Positions 1 through 8,759 are shown, counted from the stretch's first letter. The stretch: 64,000 nt of DNA from Adlercreutzia faecimuris (GCF_022669055.1 NZ_JAJMLW010000001.1:1178001-1242000); one strand, 5' to 3'. The notes: generated by a model from the letters alone, not told the origin. A program made the numbers and translations.

Positions 1-39
1 GCCGAGGCCGCGGCCGCCTGCCGGGAGGTGATCGCATGA
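1..39 (+). CDS. C-terminal end of an upstream ECF-operon gene (partial)
   Basis: Frame 1 is open from the left edge and ends at the TGA at 37-39, giving a 12-residue tail (AEAAAACREVIA). The stop overlaps the ATG of the next gene in an ATGA arrangement, which is typical of translationally coupled genes in one operon. By position it is probably another ECF component, either an S subunit or the first ATPase. Too little is present to identify it. Confidence 0.55.
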   Translation, partial: AEAAAACREVIA

Positions 40-923
40 TCGAGTTCCGGAACGTGAGCGCGTCCTACGACGGCGAGCTGCCCGTGCTGCGGGACGTGAG
101 CCTCACCATCCCCGACGGCGACTTCGTGGCCTTCGCCGGCACCAACGGCGCGGGCAAGTCCACCACGATGCGCCTCATCAACGGCCTGCTCAAGCCGACT
201 TCGGGCGAGGTGCTCCTGGACGGCGTGCCCACCACGGCGCTGCGCACGAGCGAGGTGGCCCGCAAGGTGGGCTTCCTCTTCCAGAACCCCGACCGCCAGA
301 TCTGCCAGCCCACCGTGCGCGAGGAGCTGCTGTTCGGCTTCACCGCGGTGGGGGAGGGCGGCCCCGACGCCGAGGCGTGCGTGGACGCGATGATCGAGGC
401 CTTCGGCTTCGACGCCGACGCCGAGCCCTTCCTGCTCAACCGCGGCACGCGCCAGCTGCTGGCGCTGGCGTCCATCATCGTGCGCGAGCCCGACGTGGTG
501 GTGCTCGACGAGCCGACGACGGGGCTCGACTACCGCGAGTGCGCGAAGGTGATGGAGGCCGTGGGGCGCCTCAACGCCGCCGGGGCCACCGTCGTCATGG
601 TGTGCCACGACATGGAGGTGGTGGGCGACTACGCGCGCCGGGTCATCGCCATGACCGCGGGCACCGTGGTCGACGACGGGCCCACCTTCAAGGTGCTGCG
701 CCGGCCCGAGACCCTGCGCCGCGCCCACCTGCTGCCGCCCCAGGTGACCGAGGTGTCGATGCTGCTCGGCGCCGACCCGGCCCTGGCCGGCACGGCCGTG
801 GCCCGCGCCGACACGCTCGACGAGATGGCCGCCGCGGTGGCGGCCCTGGCATCCGAGGCCGCCCGCGCGGCGGCCCGCGAGCGCGCCGCCCTGGGCGCGT
901 GCGCGCCGATGGGAGGGGAGTAG
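36..923 (+). CDS. ECF transporter ATP-binding protein with a degenerate signature motif
   Basis: ABC-type ATPase (295 aa) of an energy-coupling factor vitamin or metal importer, acting on the cytoplasmic face. Walker A is GTNGAGKST at residues 35-43. Walker B is VVVLDEPTTGLD with the catalytic Glu at 159, followed by a switch His in VMVCHD. The ABC signature is aberrant: residues 135-140 read NRGTRQ where LSGGQ-type sequence is expected, so this is probably the half of an EcfA-EcfA' pair with one weakened ATP site. It overlaps the preceding gene by 4 nt and is followed after 1 nt by the EcfT gene. The transported substrate cannot be told from this part. Confidence 0.88.
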   Translation: MIEFRNVSASYDGELPVLRDVSLTIPDGDFVAFAGTNGAGKSTTMRLINGLLKPTSGEVLLDGVPTTALRTSEVARKVGFLFQNPDRQICQPTVREELLFGFTAVGEGGPDAEACVDAMIEAFGFDADAEPFLLNRGTRQLLALASIIVREPDVVVLDEPTTGLDYRECAKVMEAVGRLNAAGATVVMVCHDMEVVGDYARRVIAMTAGTVVDDGPTFKVLRRPETLRRAHLLPPQVTEVSMLLGADPALAGTAVARADTLDEMAAAVAALASEAARAAARERAALGACAPMGGE

Positions 924-924
924 C

Positions 925-1695
925 ATGGCCGGCTTCCTCGAGTACGTCCCGGGCGAGAGCCTGCTGCATCGGATGAACCCGGTGGCCAAGCTGGCCTGCG
1001 CCCTCATCCTGTCCGTCGCCTGCTTCTGCACGGGCAACCTCGTCTTCCTGCTGGGCGTCGTCGTGCTGGACCTGGCGCTGGCCGCCAGCTGCTCGATGAC
1101 GCGCCAGGCCCTCGGGCTCGCCCGGGCGGTGGCCGCCTTCTCGGCGGTGCTCGCGCTCATCGCGCTGCTCACCACGCCCGAGGGCGCCGTCTTGGCGCCG
1201 CTGCCCTGGGGATACGTCGGCACCGGGTCGGTGCTGGCGGCCGTGCGTATCATCGTGCGCCTGGTGGCCTGCGCCGTGCCGCTGTTCCTGGTGATGTACG
1301 TCACCCAGATGAACGACCTGGCCAACGCGCTGGTGAAGATGGCGCACGTGCCCTACCGCTACGCCTTCACGTTCACCTCCACCGTGCACTTCATCCCCGT
1401 GTTCATGAACGACATGGCCGGCATCATGGAGGCCCAGACGGCCCGCGGCGTGGAGTTCGACGGATCCTTCGCCAAGCGCCTGCGGCTCATGGCGCCCCTG
1501 TGCGTGCCGCTGCTGGTGAGCTCGGTGCGCAAGACGAACTCGGCCGCCATCGCCGCCGAGGTGCGCGGCTTCAACCTGCGCACGGCCGCGAGCGGCTACA
1601 AGACCTACCCGATGGCCGCCCGCGACTGGGCCGCCCTGGCCGCGTGCGTCCTCGTCCTGGCCGCCGCCATCGCGCTCAGCGCCCTGGGGATGTAG
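925..1695 (+). CDS. ECF transporter transmembrane protein EcfT
   Basis: Membrane scaffold (256 aa) that links the two ECF ATPases to a substrate-binding S component. It has several hydrophobic segments (about residues 20-60, 70-90, 105-130, 235-256) and the long charged cytoplasmic coupling region typical of EcfT (residues about 165-220), including a QTARGVEF box and a second AAEVRGFN box near residue 213, matching the two Ala-Arg-Gly coupling motifs of the family. It starts 1 nt after the ATPase stop and ends the operon. A nested-hairpin repeat follows. Confidence 0.87.
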   Translation: MAGFLEYVPGESLLHRMNPVAKLACALILSVACFCTGNLVFLLGVVVLDLALAASCSMTRQALGLARAVAAFSAVLALIALLTTPEGAVLAPLPWGYVGTGSVLAAVRIIVRLVACAVPLFLVMYVTQMNDLANALVKMAHVPYRYAFTFTSTVHFIPVFMNDMAGIMEAQTARGVEFDGSFAKRLRLMAPLCVPLLVSSVRKTNSAAIAAEVRGFNLRTAASGYKTYPMAARDWAALAACVLVLAAAIALSALGM

Positions 1696-1756
1696 GCGGT
1701 CTGGCGGCCCGGGGCTCCGCGGGGATTTATTTGGTAGCATAGGCGTCTTCGGCGAG

Positions 1757-1868
1757 CGTGGTGCCGGGGCTTGTCCACAAAGCGAGTTCCGCAGCGACTG
1801 CGACAGCCCGGTGGGCTGTCGCACCAAGCGAGGACTGTCTGAGCGACTGGACATGCCCCGGCACCACG
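1757..1868. repeat. Nested-hairpin intergenic element, copy 1
   Basis: The outer arms at 1757-1776 and 1849-1868 pair over 19 of 20 positions. Inside is a perfect 10-bp hairpin (1800-1809/1813-1822) with a GGT loop. Between the stems lie two sequence blocks, AAGCGAGTTCCGCA and AGGACTGTCTGAGCGACTG, that recur exactly in a second copy at 20334-20450, while the stems there have different sequence. It sits between ecfT and nfo. Candidate structured RNA or mobile palindromic element. Confidence 0.75.
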
Positions 1869-1893
1869 CGGACAGACGACGAAAGGACCTTCC

Positions 1894-2727
1894 ATGCTCA
1901 CCATCGGGTGCCACCTGTCCAGCTCCAAGGGCTACGAGGCCATGGCGGCCGCGGCGGCCTCCATCGGGGCGAACACCTTCCAGTTCTTCACGCGCAACCC
2001 GCGCGGGGGCAAGGCGAAGGCCCTCGACCCGGCGGACGTGGCCGCCTTCGGGCGGCGCGCGGCCGAGGAGGGCATCGACGTCATCCTGGCCCACGCCCCC
2101 TACACCTTGAACCCCGCGGCCGCCGACGAGCGCGTCCAGGACTTCGCCCGCGCCACCTTCGCCGACGATCTGGCCCGCATGGAGGCCACGCCCGGGCAGC
2201 TGTACAACTTCCACCCGGGGTCCCACGTCAAGCAGGGGGCCGACGCGGGCATCGCCAAGATCGCCGCGGTGCTCAACGAGGTGCTCGCACCCGGGCAGAC
2301 CACTACGGTGCTCCTGGAGACCATGGCGGGGAAGGGCACCGAGGTGGGCCGCAGCTTCCAGGAGCTGGCCGCCATCATCGACCAGGTGGAGCTCGCCGAG
2401 CGGGTGGGTGTGTGCCTGGACACCTGCCACGTGTGGGACGCCGGCTACGACATCGCGGGCGACTTGGACGGCGTGCTGGGGGAGTTCGACCGCGTGGTCG
2501 GCCTGGATCGGCTGCGGGCGGTGCACCTCAACGACTCGATGAACCCGCTCGGCGCCCGCAAGGACCGCCACGCCGCCATCGGCGAGGGGTGCATCGGCTT
2601 CGACGCGCTGTCGGCCGTAACGCGCCACGAGGCCCTGCGCGACCTGCCGTTCTTCCTGGAGACGCCCCACGATGACCTGTCCGGCTACGCCGACGAGATA
2701 GCGCGCCTGCGCGAGGCCTGGGCCTAG
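1894..2727 (+). CDS. nfo: Deoxyribonuclease IV (AP endonuclease, endonuclease IV family)
   Basis: Cleaves the backbone 5' of abasic sites in base-excision repair, using a trinuclear zinc centre in a TIM barrel. The 277 residues match the usual length. Family motifs with metal ligands appear in order: GCHLSSSKG at the N-terminus, [34 protein letters not shown] and FFLETPH. The ATG follows an AAAGGA ribosome site. It is alone in its direction between a hairpin element and a secreted protein gene. Confidence 0.95.
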   Translation: MLTIGCHLSSSKGYEAMAAAAASIGANTFQFFTRNPRGGKAKALDPADVAAFGRRAAEEGIDVILAHAPYTLNPAAADERVQDFARATFADDLARMEATPGQLYNFHPGSHVKQGADAGIAKIAAVLNEVLAPGQTTTVLLETMAGKGTEVGRSFQELAAIIDQVELAERVGVCLDTCHVWDAGYDIAGDLDGVLGEFDRVVGLDRLRAVHLNDSMNPLGARKDRHAAIGEGCIGFDALSAVTRHEALRDLPFFLETPHDDLSGYADEIARLREAWA

Positions 2728-3018
2728 CCGGGGCGCCCGCCCCCGCGCCCTGCCGCCCCGCGCCCGCCCTGCGCATCACGCCTCGTTCCGCCCTGCCCGC
2801 CCTGCGCCCCGCGGGGGTTGTCTGCCCTCCCCCGCGCGCCCCGCGTCCGCGGGGCGCGGGGCGCGGACCTGTGTTTTTCCGCGGAAACGCTTGCCAGCGG
2901 GGGTCACTTTAGGGAAGATGGATTGATCTGCCGGCGCCCCGGCGCCTCCCTCGGGAGGGACGCGGGCCCACCCGCGCCCGGCGCGGGCGCGGCAGCAGGA
3001 CAACGGAAAGGTGACCCC

Positions 3019-4110
3019 TTGACGATAACGAGGTTCACGACGAGGCTGGTGGCCGTCATCACGGCCCTCGTGCTCGTCTGCTCCTGCCCCGGCTTCGCCA
3101 CCGGCGCCGCCTGGGCCGACGAGGTGGACGACGCTCAGGCCGTGCTGGACGACGCCGAGGCCCGGATGCAGGAGCTCTCGGCCGAGTACGAGTGGCTCCA
3201 GGGGCAGGTCGACGAGCTCCAGGCCCAGGTCGACCAGGCCGCGGCCGATGCCCTGGAGGCCCAGGCCGAGGTGCTGGCCGGCCGCGCCGCGCTCGGCGCC
3301 ACGGCCGCGTCGGAGTACCGCGGCGGCAGCTCGGTGTCGCTCCTGTCGGTGGTGCTGGAGTCCTCCAACCTCAACGACCTTCTGCGCAACGTCGAGTACG
3401 TCGGCCAGATCATGCAGTACCAGGCCGATGAGGTGCAGGCCCAGAAGGAGCGCAAGGAGCGCCTCGACGCCATCGCGGCCGACCTGAACGACAAGAAGGC
3501 CGCCCAGGAGCGCGCGCTGGCCGACCTGGAGCAGAAGAAGGCGGAGGCCTCCGAGGTGGTGGTCGCCGCCAGCGACCGGCTCGCCGACGCCAAGGCCGAG
3601 CAGGCCGCGCGCCTGGCCGAGCTGGAGCGCCAGGCCGCCGCCCTCGAGCAGGCGCGCCAGCAGGAGGCGGCCCCGGTGGTCGACAACGCCACCACCACCG
3701 GCCGCGACGAGGTGATCCCCGACACGTCCCCGGTCAAGCCCAACCCCGACACGTCGGCCCCCGGCTCCGGCTCGAGCGCGGGCGGCTGGCTCACCGGCAT
3801 CGCGTCGGCCTACGGCGGGTCGTCGGACAAGACCACCCCCAACCCCGGCACGACGGCCAACGGCTCGGTCTGCGATGACTGGTCCATGGGCGTTGCCGTG
3901 CCGCTGTCGATGCCCAACTGCCGCAGCTACCTGGGCCGCACTGTCGAGATCTCCTACAACGGCATGACCGTCTACGCCACCGTCAACGACCTGGGCGGCA
4001 TGGGCGGCAGCAGCCGCAAGCTCGACCTGCAGCCCGGTGTCTTCAAGGCCTTCGGCTTCAACACCTGCCAGGCCTGGGGCCTGCGCACCGTCAGCTACCG
4101 CTTCCTGTAG
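3019..4110 (+). CDS. Secreted coiled-coil protein with C-terminal RlpA-like double-psi beta-barrel
   Basis: Predicted exported cell-wall protein (363 aa). A TTG start is chosen because GGAAAGG lies just upstream and it gives a clean signal peptide (hydrophobic VAVITALVLVCS, cleavage after AWA about residue 34); an in-frame ATG at 2818 would add an unlikely 67-residue Pro/Arg-rich leader. Residues about 35-215 are a long Ala/Glu/Gln coiled coil like the N-terminus of PcsB/CwlO-type hydrolases. A Pro/Ser/Thr linker follows. Residues 260-363 resemble a 3D/RlpA double-psi barrel (VNDLGG, RKLDLQPGVF, WGLRTV). NlpC/P60 is absent, so the partner enzyme is unknown. The 290 bp upstream is GC-rich and structured without a recognisable riboswitch. 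Confidence 0.8.
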   Translation: MTITRFTTRLVAVITALVLVCSCPGFATGAAWADEVDDAQAVLDDAEARMQELSAEYEWLQGQVDELQAQVDQAAADALEAQAEVLAGRAALGATAASEYRGGSSVSLLSVVLESSNLNDLLRNVEYVGQIMQYQADEVQAQKERKERLDAIAADLNDKKAAQERALADLEQKKAEASEVVVAASDRLADAKAEQAARLAELERQAAALEQARQQEAAPVVDNATTTGRDEVIPDTSPVKPNPDTSAPGSGSSAGGWLTGIASAYGGSSDKTTPNPGTTANGSVCDDWSMGVAVPLSMPNCRSYLGRTVEISYNGMTVYATVNDLGGMGGSSRKLDLQPGVFKAFGFNTCQAWGLRTVSYRFL

Positions 4111-4314
4111 ATAATCGCCCGCGCTCTGCAATTTCGGACGTTTTTGCACTCCTTTCGGAGCCCTTCCCGCGCGTCGTCGCGCGATCGCCGGGGTTTTGCC
4201 TGCAAAGAGCCGAGGCTAACTTCGCGAGGCCGCCTCGGACGCCGGAAGTCGGGTGCATAACCGCCCGGATTTGCGTTTCGGCGCGATAAATCCCCCGGCG
4301 CCCTCCATCTGCGC

Positions 4315-4670
4315 TATACTTCACGGTTACATGCGATGACGAAGACAGTGGCGCGCACCGCCCCGCCCCCAGAGAAGGGCCCCTTGGCTGAGAGGGCCCG
4401 GCCCGGGCAGCCCGCCAATTCCCTTCCGAGCAGCGTCCCTGAGAGCGGACGCCCCGCCGACGCGCGCCCCGCGGCCGCGCCCCGGGGCGAGACGGCCGGT
4501 AGGGGGCGACGGCCCGCCCCCGTCACCGGGCCCAAAGAGCGGGCGACGCCCGCGCCCCCGGGGCCCCGCCCCGCCGGCGCCGTCGCCAACCAGGGTGGTA
4601 CCGCGAGAGCCTCCTCTCGTCCTTGGATCCGGATCCCGCATCCGCCAAGGGCGCGGGGAGGCTCTTTCAC
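4315..4670 (+). promoter_or_regulatory. T-box riboswitch leader of pheS
   Basis: A -10-like TATACT at 4315-4320 precedes a long structured leader with a kink-turn-like GATGACGA near its 5' end. The canonical T-box AGGGTGGTACCGCG lies at 4592-4605, immediately before a terminator hairpin. T-boxes sense uncharged tRNA and allow readthrough; next to pheS the cognate tRNA is expected to be tRNA-Phe. The specifier codon was not located with certainty. Confidence 0.92.
4607..4668 (+). terminator. T-box-controlled intrinsic terminator
   Basis: GAGCCTCC at 4607-4614 pairs with GGAGGCTC at 4657-4664, followed by CTTTC. The 5' arm adjoins the T-box sequence, so terminator and antiterminator are mutually exclusive, as expected for transcription attenuation. 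Confidence 0.85.
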
Positions 4671-4688
4671 GTTGGAAAGGAAGGAAAG

Positions 4689-5750
4689 ATGGCAATCACC
4701 GAGGAGCTGTCGGCGCTGCGCGACGACACGCTGGCCGCCATCGCCGCGGCCGGCACGACGGCGGCGCTGGAGGAGGTGCGCGTGGCCGTGCTGGGCAAGT
4801 CCGGCACGCTCACGGGCTACCTGCGGTCCATGGGCCAGGTGCCCAAGGAAGAGCGCGCCGCCGTGGGCAAGGCCGTGAACGAGGCCCGCGTGGCCGTGGA
4901 GGAGGCGCTCGGGGCGCGCAAGGCCGTCCTCGACGCCGCCGAGCTCGACGCCGCCATGGACGCGGCGGCCGTGGACGTGACGCTGCCGGGCCGCGTACAG
5001 CAGCGGGGCACCCGCCACCTCATCAACGGCATCATCGACGAGGTGTCCGAGATCTTCCTGGGGCTGGGCTACTCGGTGGCCGAGGGCCCCGAGGTCGAGA
5101 CCGACTACTACAACTTCGAGGCCCTGAACGCCCCGGCCGACCACCCCAGCCGCTCGATGCAGGACACCTTCTACGTCCTCGACCGCTCGGGCGACGCGGC
5201 GCGGGTGCGCGGCGAGTCCGACGTGCTGCTGCGCACCCAGACCTCCGGCGTGCAGGTGCACTGCCTGGAGGACCAGGGCCTGCCCATCTACGTCATCGCG
5301 CCGGGCAAGGTGTACCGCCGCGACGTGGCCGACCCCTCGCACCTGCCCCAGTTCCACCAGATCGAGGGCCTGGTGGTGGACGAGGGCATCACCTTCGGCG
5401 ATCTCAAGGGCACGCTCGACTACGTCTGCAAGCAGATCTTCGGCCCCGAGCGCAAGACCCGCTTCCGCGCCCACTACTTCCCGTTCACCGAGCCCTCGGC
5501 CGAGGTGGACGTGAGCTGCGGCATCTGCCACGGCGAGGGCTGCCGCATGTGCAAGGGCACCGGCTGGCTGGAGATCCTCGGCTGCGGCATGGTGGATCCC
5601 AACGTGCTGGAGATGAGCGGGGTCGACCCTGAGCGCTACTCCGGCTTCGCCTTCGGCATGGGCGTCGAGCGTATCGCCTGCCTCAAGTACAACGTCCCCG
5701 ACCTGCGCATGCTGCTCGAAGGCGACATGCGCTTCCTGCGTCAGTTTTAA
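4689..5750 (+). CDS. pheS: Phenylalanine--tRNA ligase alpha subunit
   Basis: Catalytic subunit (353 aa) of the alpha2beta2 synthetase that charges tRNA-Phe. It has the N-terminal coiled-coil region, class II motif 2 (FHQIEGLVVDEG) and motif 3 (GFAFGMGVERIACLKY). The Cys-rich stretch CGICHGEGCRMCKGTGW before motif 3 is common in this family. The ATG at 4689 follows GGAAAGGAAGG; an in-frame ATG further upstream lies inside the T-box terminator and is rejected. It is regulated by the T-box leader. Unusually, pheT does not follow directly but after 200 bp with terminator-like hairpins. Confidence 0.97.
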   Translation: MAITEELSALRDDTLAAIAAAGTTAALEEVRVAVLGKSGTLTGYLRSMGQVPKEERAAVGKAVNEARVAVEEALGARKAVLDAAELDAAMDAAAVDVTLPGRVQQRGTRHLINGIIDEVSEIFLGLGYSVAEGPEVETDYYNFEALNAPADHPSRSMQDTFYVLDRSGDAARVRGESDVLLRTQTSGVQVHCLEDQGLPIYVIAPGKVYRRDVADPSHLPQFHQIEGLVVDEGITFGDLKGTLDYVCKQIFGPERKTRFRAHYFPFTEPSAEVDVSCGICHGEGCRMCKGTGWLEILGCGMVDPNVLEMSGVDPERYSGFAFGMGVERIACLKYNVPDLRMLLEGDMRFLRQF

Positions 5751-5773
5751 TTTCGTGAGAAATTAAAACTGAC
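5740..5773 (+). repeat. AT-rich perfect inverted repeat overlapping the pheS stop codon
   Basis: A 15-bp perfect inverted repeat (5740-5754/5759-5773) with a GTGA loop. It contains the pheS TAA and is strikingly AT-rich for this genome. It could protect the 3' end or act as part of a terminator pair with the next hairpin. Confidence 0.8.
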
Positions 5774-5799
5774 TGTCGACGCTGCGGCCCCCCGCGGCC

Positions 5800-5816
5800 C
5801 CCCGCCTCGGGGTTTT
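5800..5816 (+). terminator. Putative intrinsic terminator between pheS and pheT
   Basis: CCCCG-CCT-CGGGG followed by TTTT. Short but GC-rich with a T run; it suggests that pheS transcripts can end before pheT. Confidence 0.5.
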
Positions 5817-5950
5817 CGTGCTTGCCCTCGCGTAACGAAGTACGCTCGGCCGCACGACACCCCGATGCGGGGCACCGCAGGGGCCCTCGCTGACTTCCTT
5901 AGGCGAACCAGTTTCCTCTCATTGCGAGAGGTATAAGAAAGGGAAGAAGA

Positions 5951-8401
5951 ATGAGAGTATCCCTCAAGTGGCTTTCCGAGTACGTCGACGTGCCGGCGGA
6001 CGTGAAGGCGCTCTGCGACAGGCTCGACCTGACCGGCACCGGCGTCGAGGGCGTCGAGAAGACGGGCGAGGCCTTCGACCACGTGGTGGTCGGCCACGTG
6101 CTCACCTGCGAGCCGCATCCCGACAGCGACCACATGCACGTGGTGACCGTGGACGTGGGCGCGGGCGAGCCCGTCCAGATCGTCTGCGGCGCGCCTAACA
6201 TCGCGGCGGGCATCAAGGTGCCCGTGGCCTGCGTGGGCGCCGTGCTGCCCGGCGACGTGAAGATCAAGAAGTCCAAGCTGCGCGGCCAGGTCAGCTGCGG
6301 CATGTGCTGCTCCCAGCGCGAGCTGGGGATGGGGTCGGACCACGCCGGCATCTGGGTGCTGCCCGACGACGCGCCGGTGGGCGCCCCCATCGCCGACTAC
6401 CTGAAGATGGGCGATACGGTGCTCGACCTGGAGATCACCCCCAACCGCCCCGACTGCCTGTCGATGACGGGCATGGCCCGGGAGCTGGGCGCCATGTACC
6501 AGGAGGAGGTGCGCGACCCGCTGGTCGCCATGGCGGCGCGGCTGCCCGAGGTCACCGCCGGCGACGACGTGGCCGGCACCGTGACGGTGGAGGTGGCCGA
6601 CCCGGCCCGCTGCGCCCGCTACACCGCCCGCGTCATCGACAACGTGAAGGTGGGCCCGAGCCCCGACTGGCTGGCCGAGCGCGTGACCGCCGCCGGCGCG
6701 CGCTCCATCAACAACGTGGTCGACGTGACCAACTACATCCTGTTCCTGTTCGGCCAGCCGCTGCACGCCTTCGACTACGACCGCCTGGTCGGCGATGACG
6801 GCGTGGCCCGCGTCATCGTGCGGGCGGCCGGCGAGGGCGAGGCGTTCACCACCCTCGACGGAACCGACCGCGTGCTCACCCCCGACATGACCGTCATCGC
6901 CACGCCCGAGCGCGCCGTGGCGCTCGCCGGCGTCATGGGCGGGCTCGACAGCGAGGTGGAGGACGACACCGCCACGGTGCTCCTGGAGGCCGCCACCTTC
7001 GAGCGCGGCCGCACCTCGCGCACGAGCCGCAACCTGGGGCTCATCTCCGAGTCGTCCATGCGCTACGAGCGCGGCGTGGACGACAACCCCATCGACGTCA
7101 TCTCCCAGGCCGCCGCGGCGCTCCTGGCCGAGGTGTCGGGCGGCACCGTGCGCCCCGGCGTCGTGGACGTGTGGGCCGAGCGCACGCTGCCCCGCGCCCT
7201 CGAGTTCCGCATCCCGCGCTTCTGCGCCATGATGGGCGCCGACATCCCGCGCGACTTCATCGCCGATGTCCTCGCCCGCCTGGGCTGCGAGGTGGCCGTG
7301 ACCGCCGACGCCGACGTGCTGGCCGTCACGGCGCCCACCTTCCGCCCCGACCTGGAGCGCGAGATCGACCTGTACGAGGAGGTGCTGCGCCTGTGGGGGA
7401 TGGACCGCATCCCCGCCACGCTGCCCGGCAGCCCCAAGCGCGTCGGCACGCGCACCGAGGCCGAGCGCACGGTGGCGCTCGTGAACGAGACGCTGCGCGC
7501 CGCCGGCCTCAACGAGACGATGACCTACTCCTTCGCCGAGCCGGCCGACCTCGAGCGCCTGCGCCTGCCCGCCGAGGGCCTGGGCGAGCCGGTGGAGCTG
7601 CTCAACCCGCTCAACGCCGAGCAGTCCGTCATGCGCCAGTCCATCGTGCCGGGGCTTCTGCGCTCGGTGTCCTACAACCTGGCGCGCGGCGTGGCCGACG
7701 TGCAGCTCTACGAGGCGGGCACCGTGTTCGCCGCCGCCGAGGGCCGCAAGAAGCCCAAGGAGCGCAAGCGCGTGGCCGGCGTGCTGGCCGGCGCCATGGG
7801 CGACGCGGCGTGGAACCGCCCGCGCGTGCCCTTCGACTTCTTCGACGGCAAGGGCGTGCTGGAGAGCCTGGCCCGCGAGCTGGCGCTGCCCAAGGTGCGC
7901 TTCCGCGCGCTCGCGCCCGACGAGGCGCTGCACCTCCAGCCCGGCCGCGCGGCCGAGATGATGGCCGACGGCGCCGTCATCGGCTGGGTGGGCGAGCTGC
8001 ACCCGCTGGCGGCGCGTGCCTTCGACATCGAGGTGCCCGTGACCGTCTTCGAGCTCGACCTGGGCGCGCTCGTCAAGGCCGCCCGCCCGGCGCGCCCCTA
8101 CGTGGACGTGCCGGCGTTCCCGCCCGTGTCGGTGGACGTGGCGCTCGTGGTGGACGAGGGCGTCACCCACGAGCGGCTCGTGCAGTGCATGACCTCGGCC
8201 GGCGGCAGGCTCTTGGAGGACGTGCGCCTGTTCGACGTGTACCGCGACGAGGAGCGCGTCGGCGCCGGCAAGAAGTCGATGGCCTACAGCCTGACCTACC
8301 GCGCCCCCGACCGCACCCTCACCGGCGAGGAGGTGGAGAAGGCCCACGCGCGCCTCATCGCCAAGGTCGAGAAGGCCACCGGCGCCGAGGTCCGCGGCTA
8401 G
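5951..8401 (+). CDS. pheT: Phenylalanine--tRNA ligase beta subunit
   Basis: The 816-residue beta subunit partners PheS in tRNA-Phe charging and editing. Domains in order are an EMAP-like tRNA-binding domain (about 40-150, HPDSDHMHVV and SKLRGQVSCGMCCS), B3/B4 editing core with GARSINNVVDVTNY, B5, catalytic-like core and a C-terminal FDX-ACB domain (about 725-816, ending VEKATGAEVRG). The start follows AAAGGGAAGAAGA. A small hairpin (CCTCTC/GAGAGG) and TATAAG just upstream may belong to its own promoter. A strong terminator follows. Confidence 0.97.
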   Translation: MRVSLKWLSEYVDVPADVKALCDRLDLTGTGVEGVEKTGEAFDHVVVGHVLTCEPHPDSDHMHVVTVDVGAGEPVQIVCGAPNIAAGIKVPVACVGAVLPGDVKIKKSKLRGQVSCGMCCSQRELGMGSDHAGIWVLPDDAPVGAPIADYLKMGDTVLDLEITPNRPDCLSMTGMARELGAMYQEEVRDPLVAMAARLPEVTAGDDVAGTVTVEVADPARCARYTARVIDNVKVGPSPDWLAERVTAAGARSINNVVDVTNYILFLFGQPLHAFDYDRLVGDDGVARVIVRAAGEGEAFTTLDGTDRVLTPDMTVIATPERAVALAGVMGGLDSEVEDDTATVLLEAATFERGRTSRTSRNLGLISESSMRYERGVDDNPIDVISQAAAALLAEVSGGTVRPGVVDVWAERTLPRALEFRIPRFCAMMGADIPRDFIADVLARLGCEVAVTADADVLAVTAPTFRPDLEREIDLYEEVLRLWGMDRIPATLPGSPKRVGTRTEAERTVALVNETLRAAGLNETMTYSFAEPADLERLRLPAEGLGEPVELLNPLNAEQSVMRQSIVPGLLRSVSYNLARGVADVQLYEAGTVFAAAEGRKKPKERKRVAGVLAGAMGDAAWNRPRVPFDFFDGKGVLESLARELALPKVRFRALAPDEALHLQPGRAAEMMADGAVIGWVGELHPLAARAFDIEVPVTVFELDLGALVKAARPARPYVDVPAFPPVSVDVALVVDEGVTHERLVQCMTSAGGRLLEDVRLFDVYRDEERVGAGKKSMAYSLTYRAPDRTLTGEEVEKAHARLIAKVEKATGAEVRG

Positions 8402-8454
8402 CGAAGGCGAGGGCGCGGCGCTAAGGTTGCCGCGCTTCCAGGCCGCACCCGCGA

Positions 8455-8484
8455 GGCGGTCGCCCTCCCGGCGGCCGCCTTTTT
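8455..8484 (+). terminator. Intrinsic terminator of pheT
   Basis: GGCGGTCGCC at 8455-8464 pairs (one G-U) with GGCGGCCGCC at 8470-8479 around a CTCCC loop, followed by TTTTT. Confidence 0.88.
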
Positions 8485-8551
8485 CACGCCGCGGGGCGGG
8501 ACAATAAGCTACGTCCCCGTCGTCCTGCCCTGCCCCGCCCTGCCTTTTGGT

Positions 8552-8759
8552 GAGATCGCCGCTTTTTGTCCTTCGGGGTGGACAAAAAGCGGCGATCTCG
8601 CATTTGGGTGGACAAAAAGGCGAGATCTCACCGTTCGCGGGCGGGGGAGGGGAGGAGGCTCGCCGCGCCCCGAGACTGTGACCTGGCAAAACGCAGCGGC
8701 GAGGCGGGGCGCCCCGGAAAACCGGCGCCCGAATTCCGCGAGATCGCCGTTTTTTGTCC
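8552..8759. repeat. Four alternating copies of a 20-nt word ending in TTTTTGTCC
   Basis: GAGATCGCCGCTTTTTGTCC occurs at 8552-8571, inverted at 8580-8599 (a perfect 20-bp palindrome with an 8-nt loop), inverted and slightly shortened at 8610-8632, and direct at 8738-8759. No protein gene fits the 8402-8979 interval. The remainder (8760-8979) is low-complexity DNA with repeated GCGGGTGCAGGGCGG words. Confidence 0.85.

Noticed and set aside
688-2670. Very long open frame on the minus strand opposite ecfT and nfo
   Set aside because: High-GC DNA leaves antisense frames open; the product is His/Arg/Gly-rich low complexity with no family signature, and the plus strand carries clear genes. The same applies to long minus-strand frames under 5747-9880, 9896-12802, 15398-17659, 26660-27394 and 56268-59447.
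2818-3018. N-terminal extension of the RlpA-like protein from an upstream ATG
   Set aside because: It would place 67 Pro/Arg/Gly-rich residues before a clear signal peptide; the TTG at 3019 has a good ribosome site.
4195-4260. GGCTAACTTCGCGAGGC resembling the 3' part of a c-di-AMP riboswitch
   Set aside because: The other conserved segments of that riboswitch are missing and the downstream gene is a T-box-controlled pheS.
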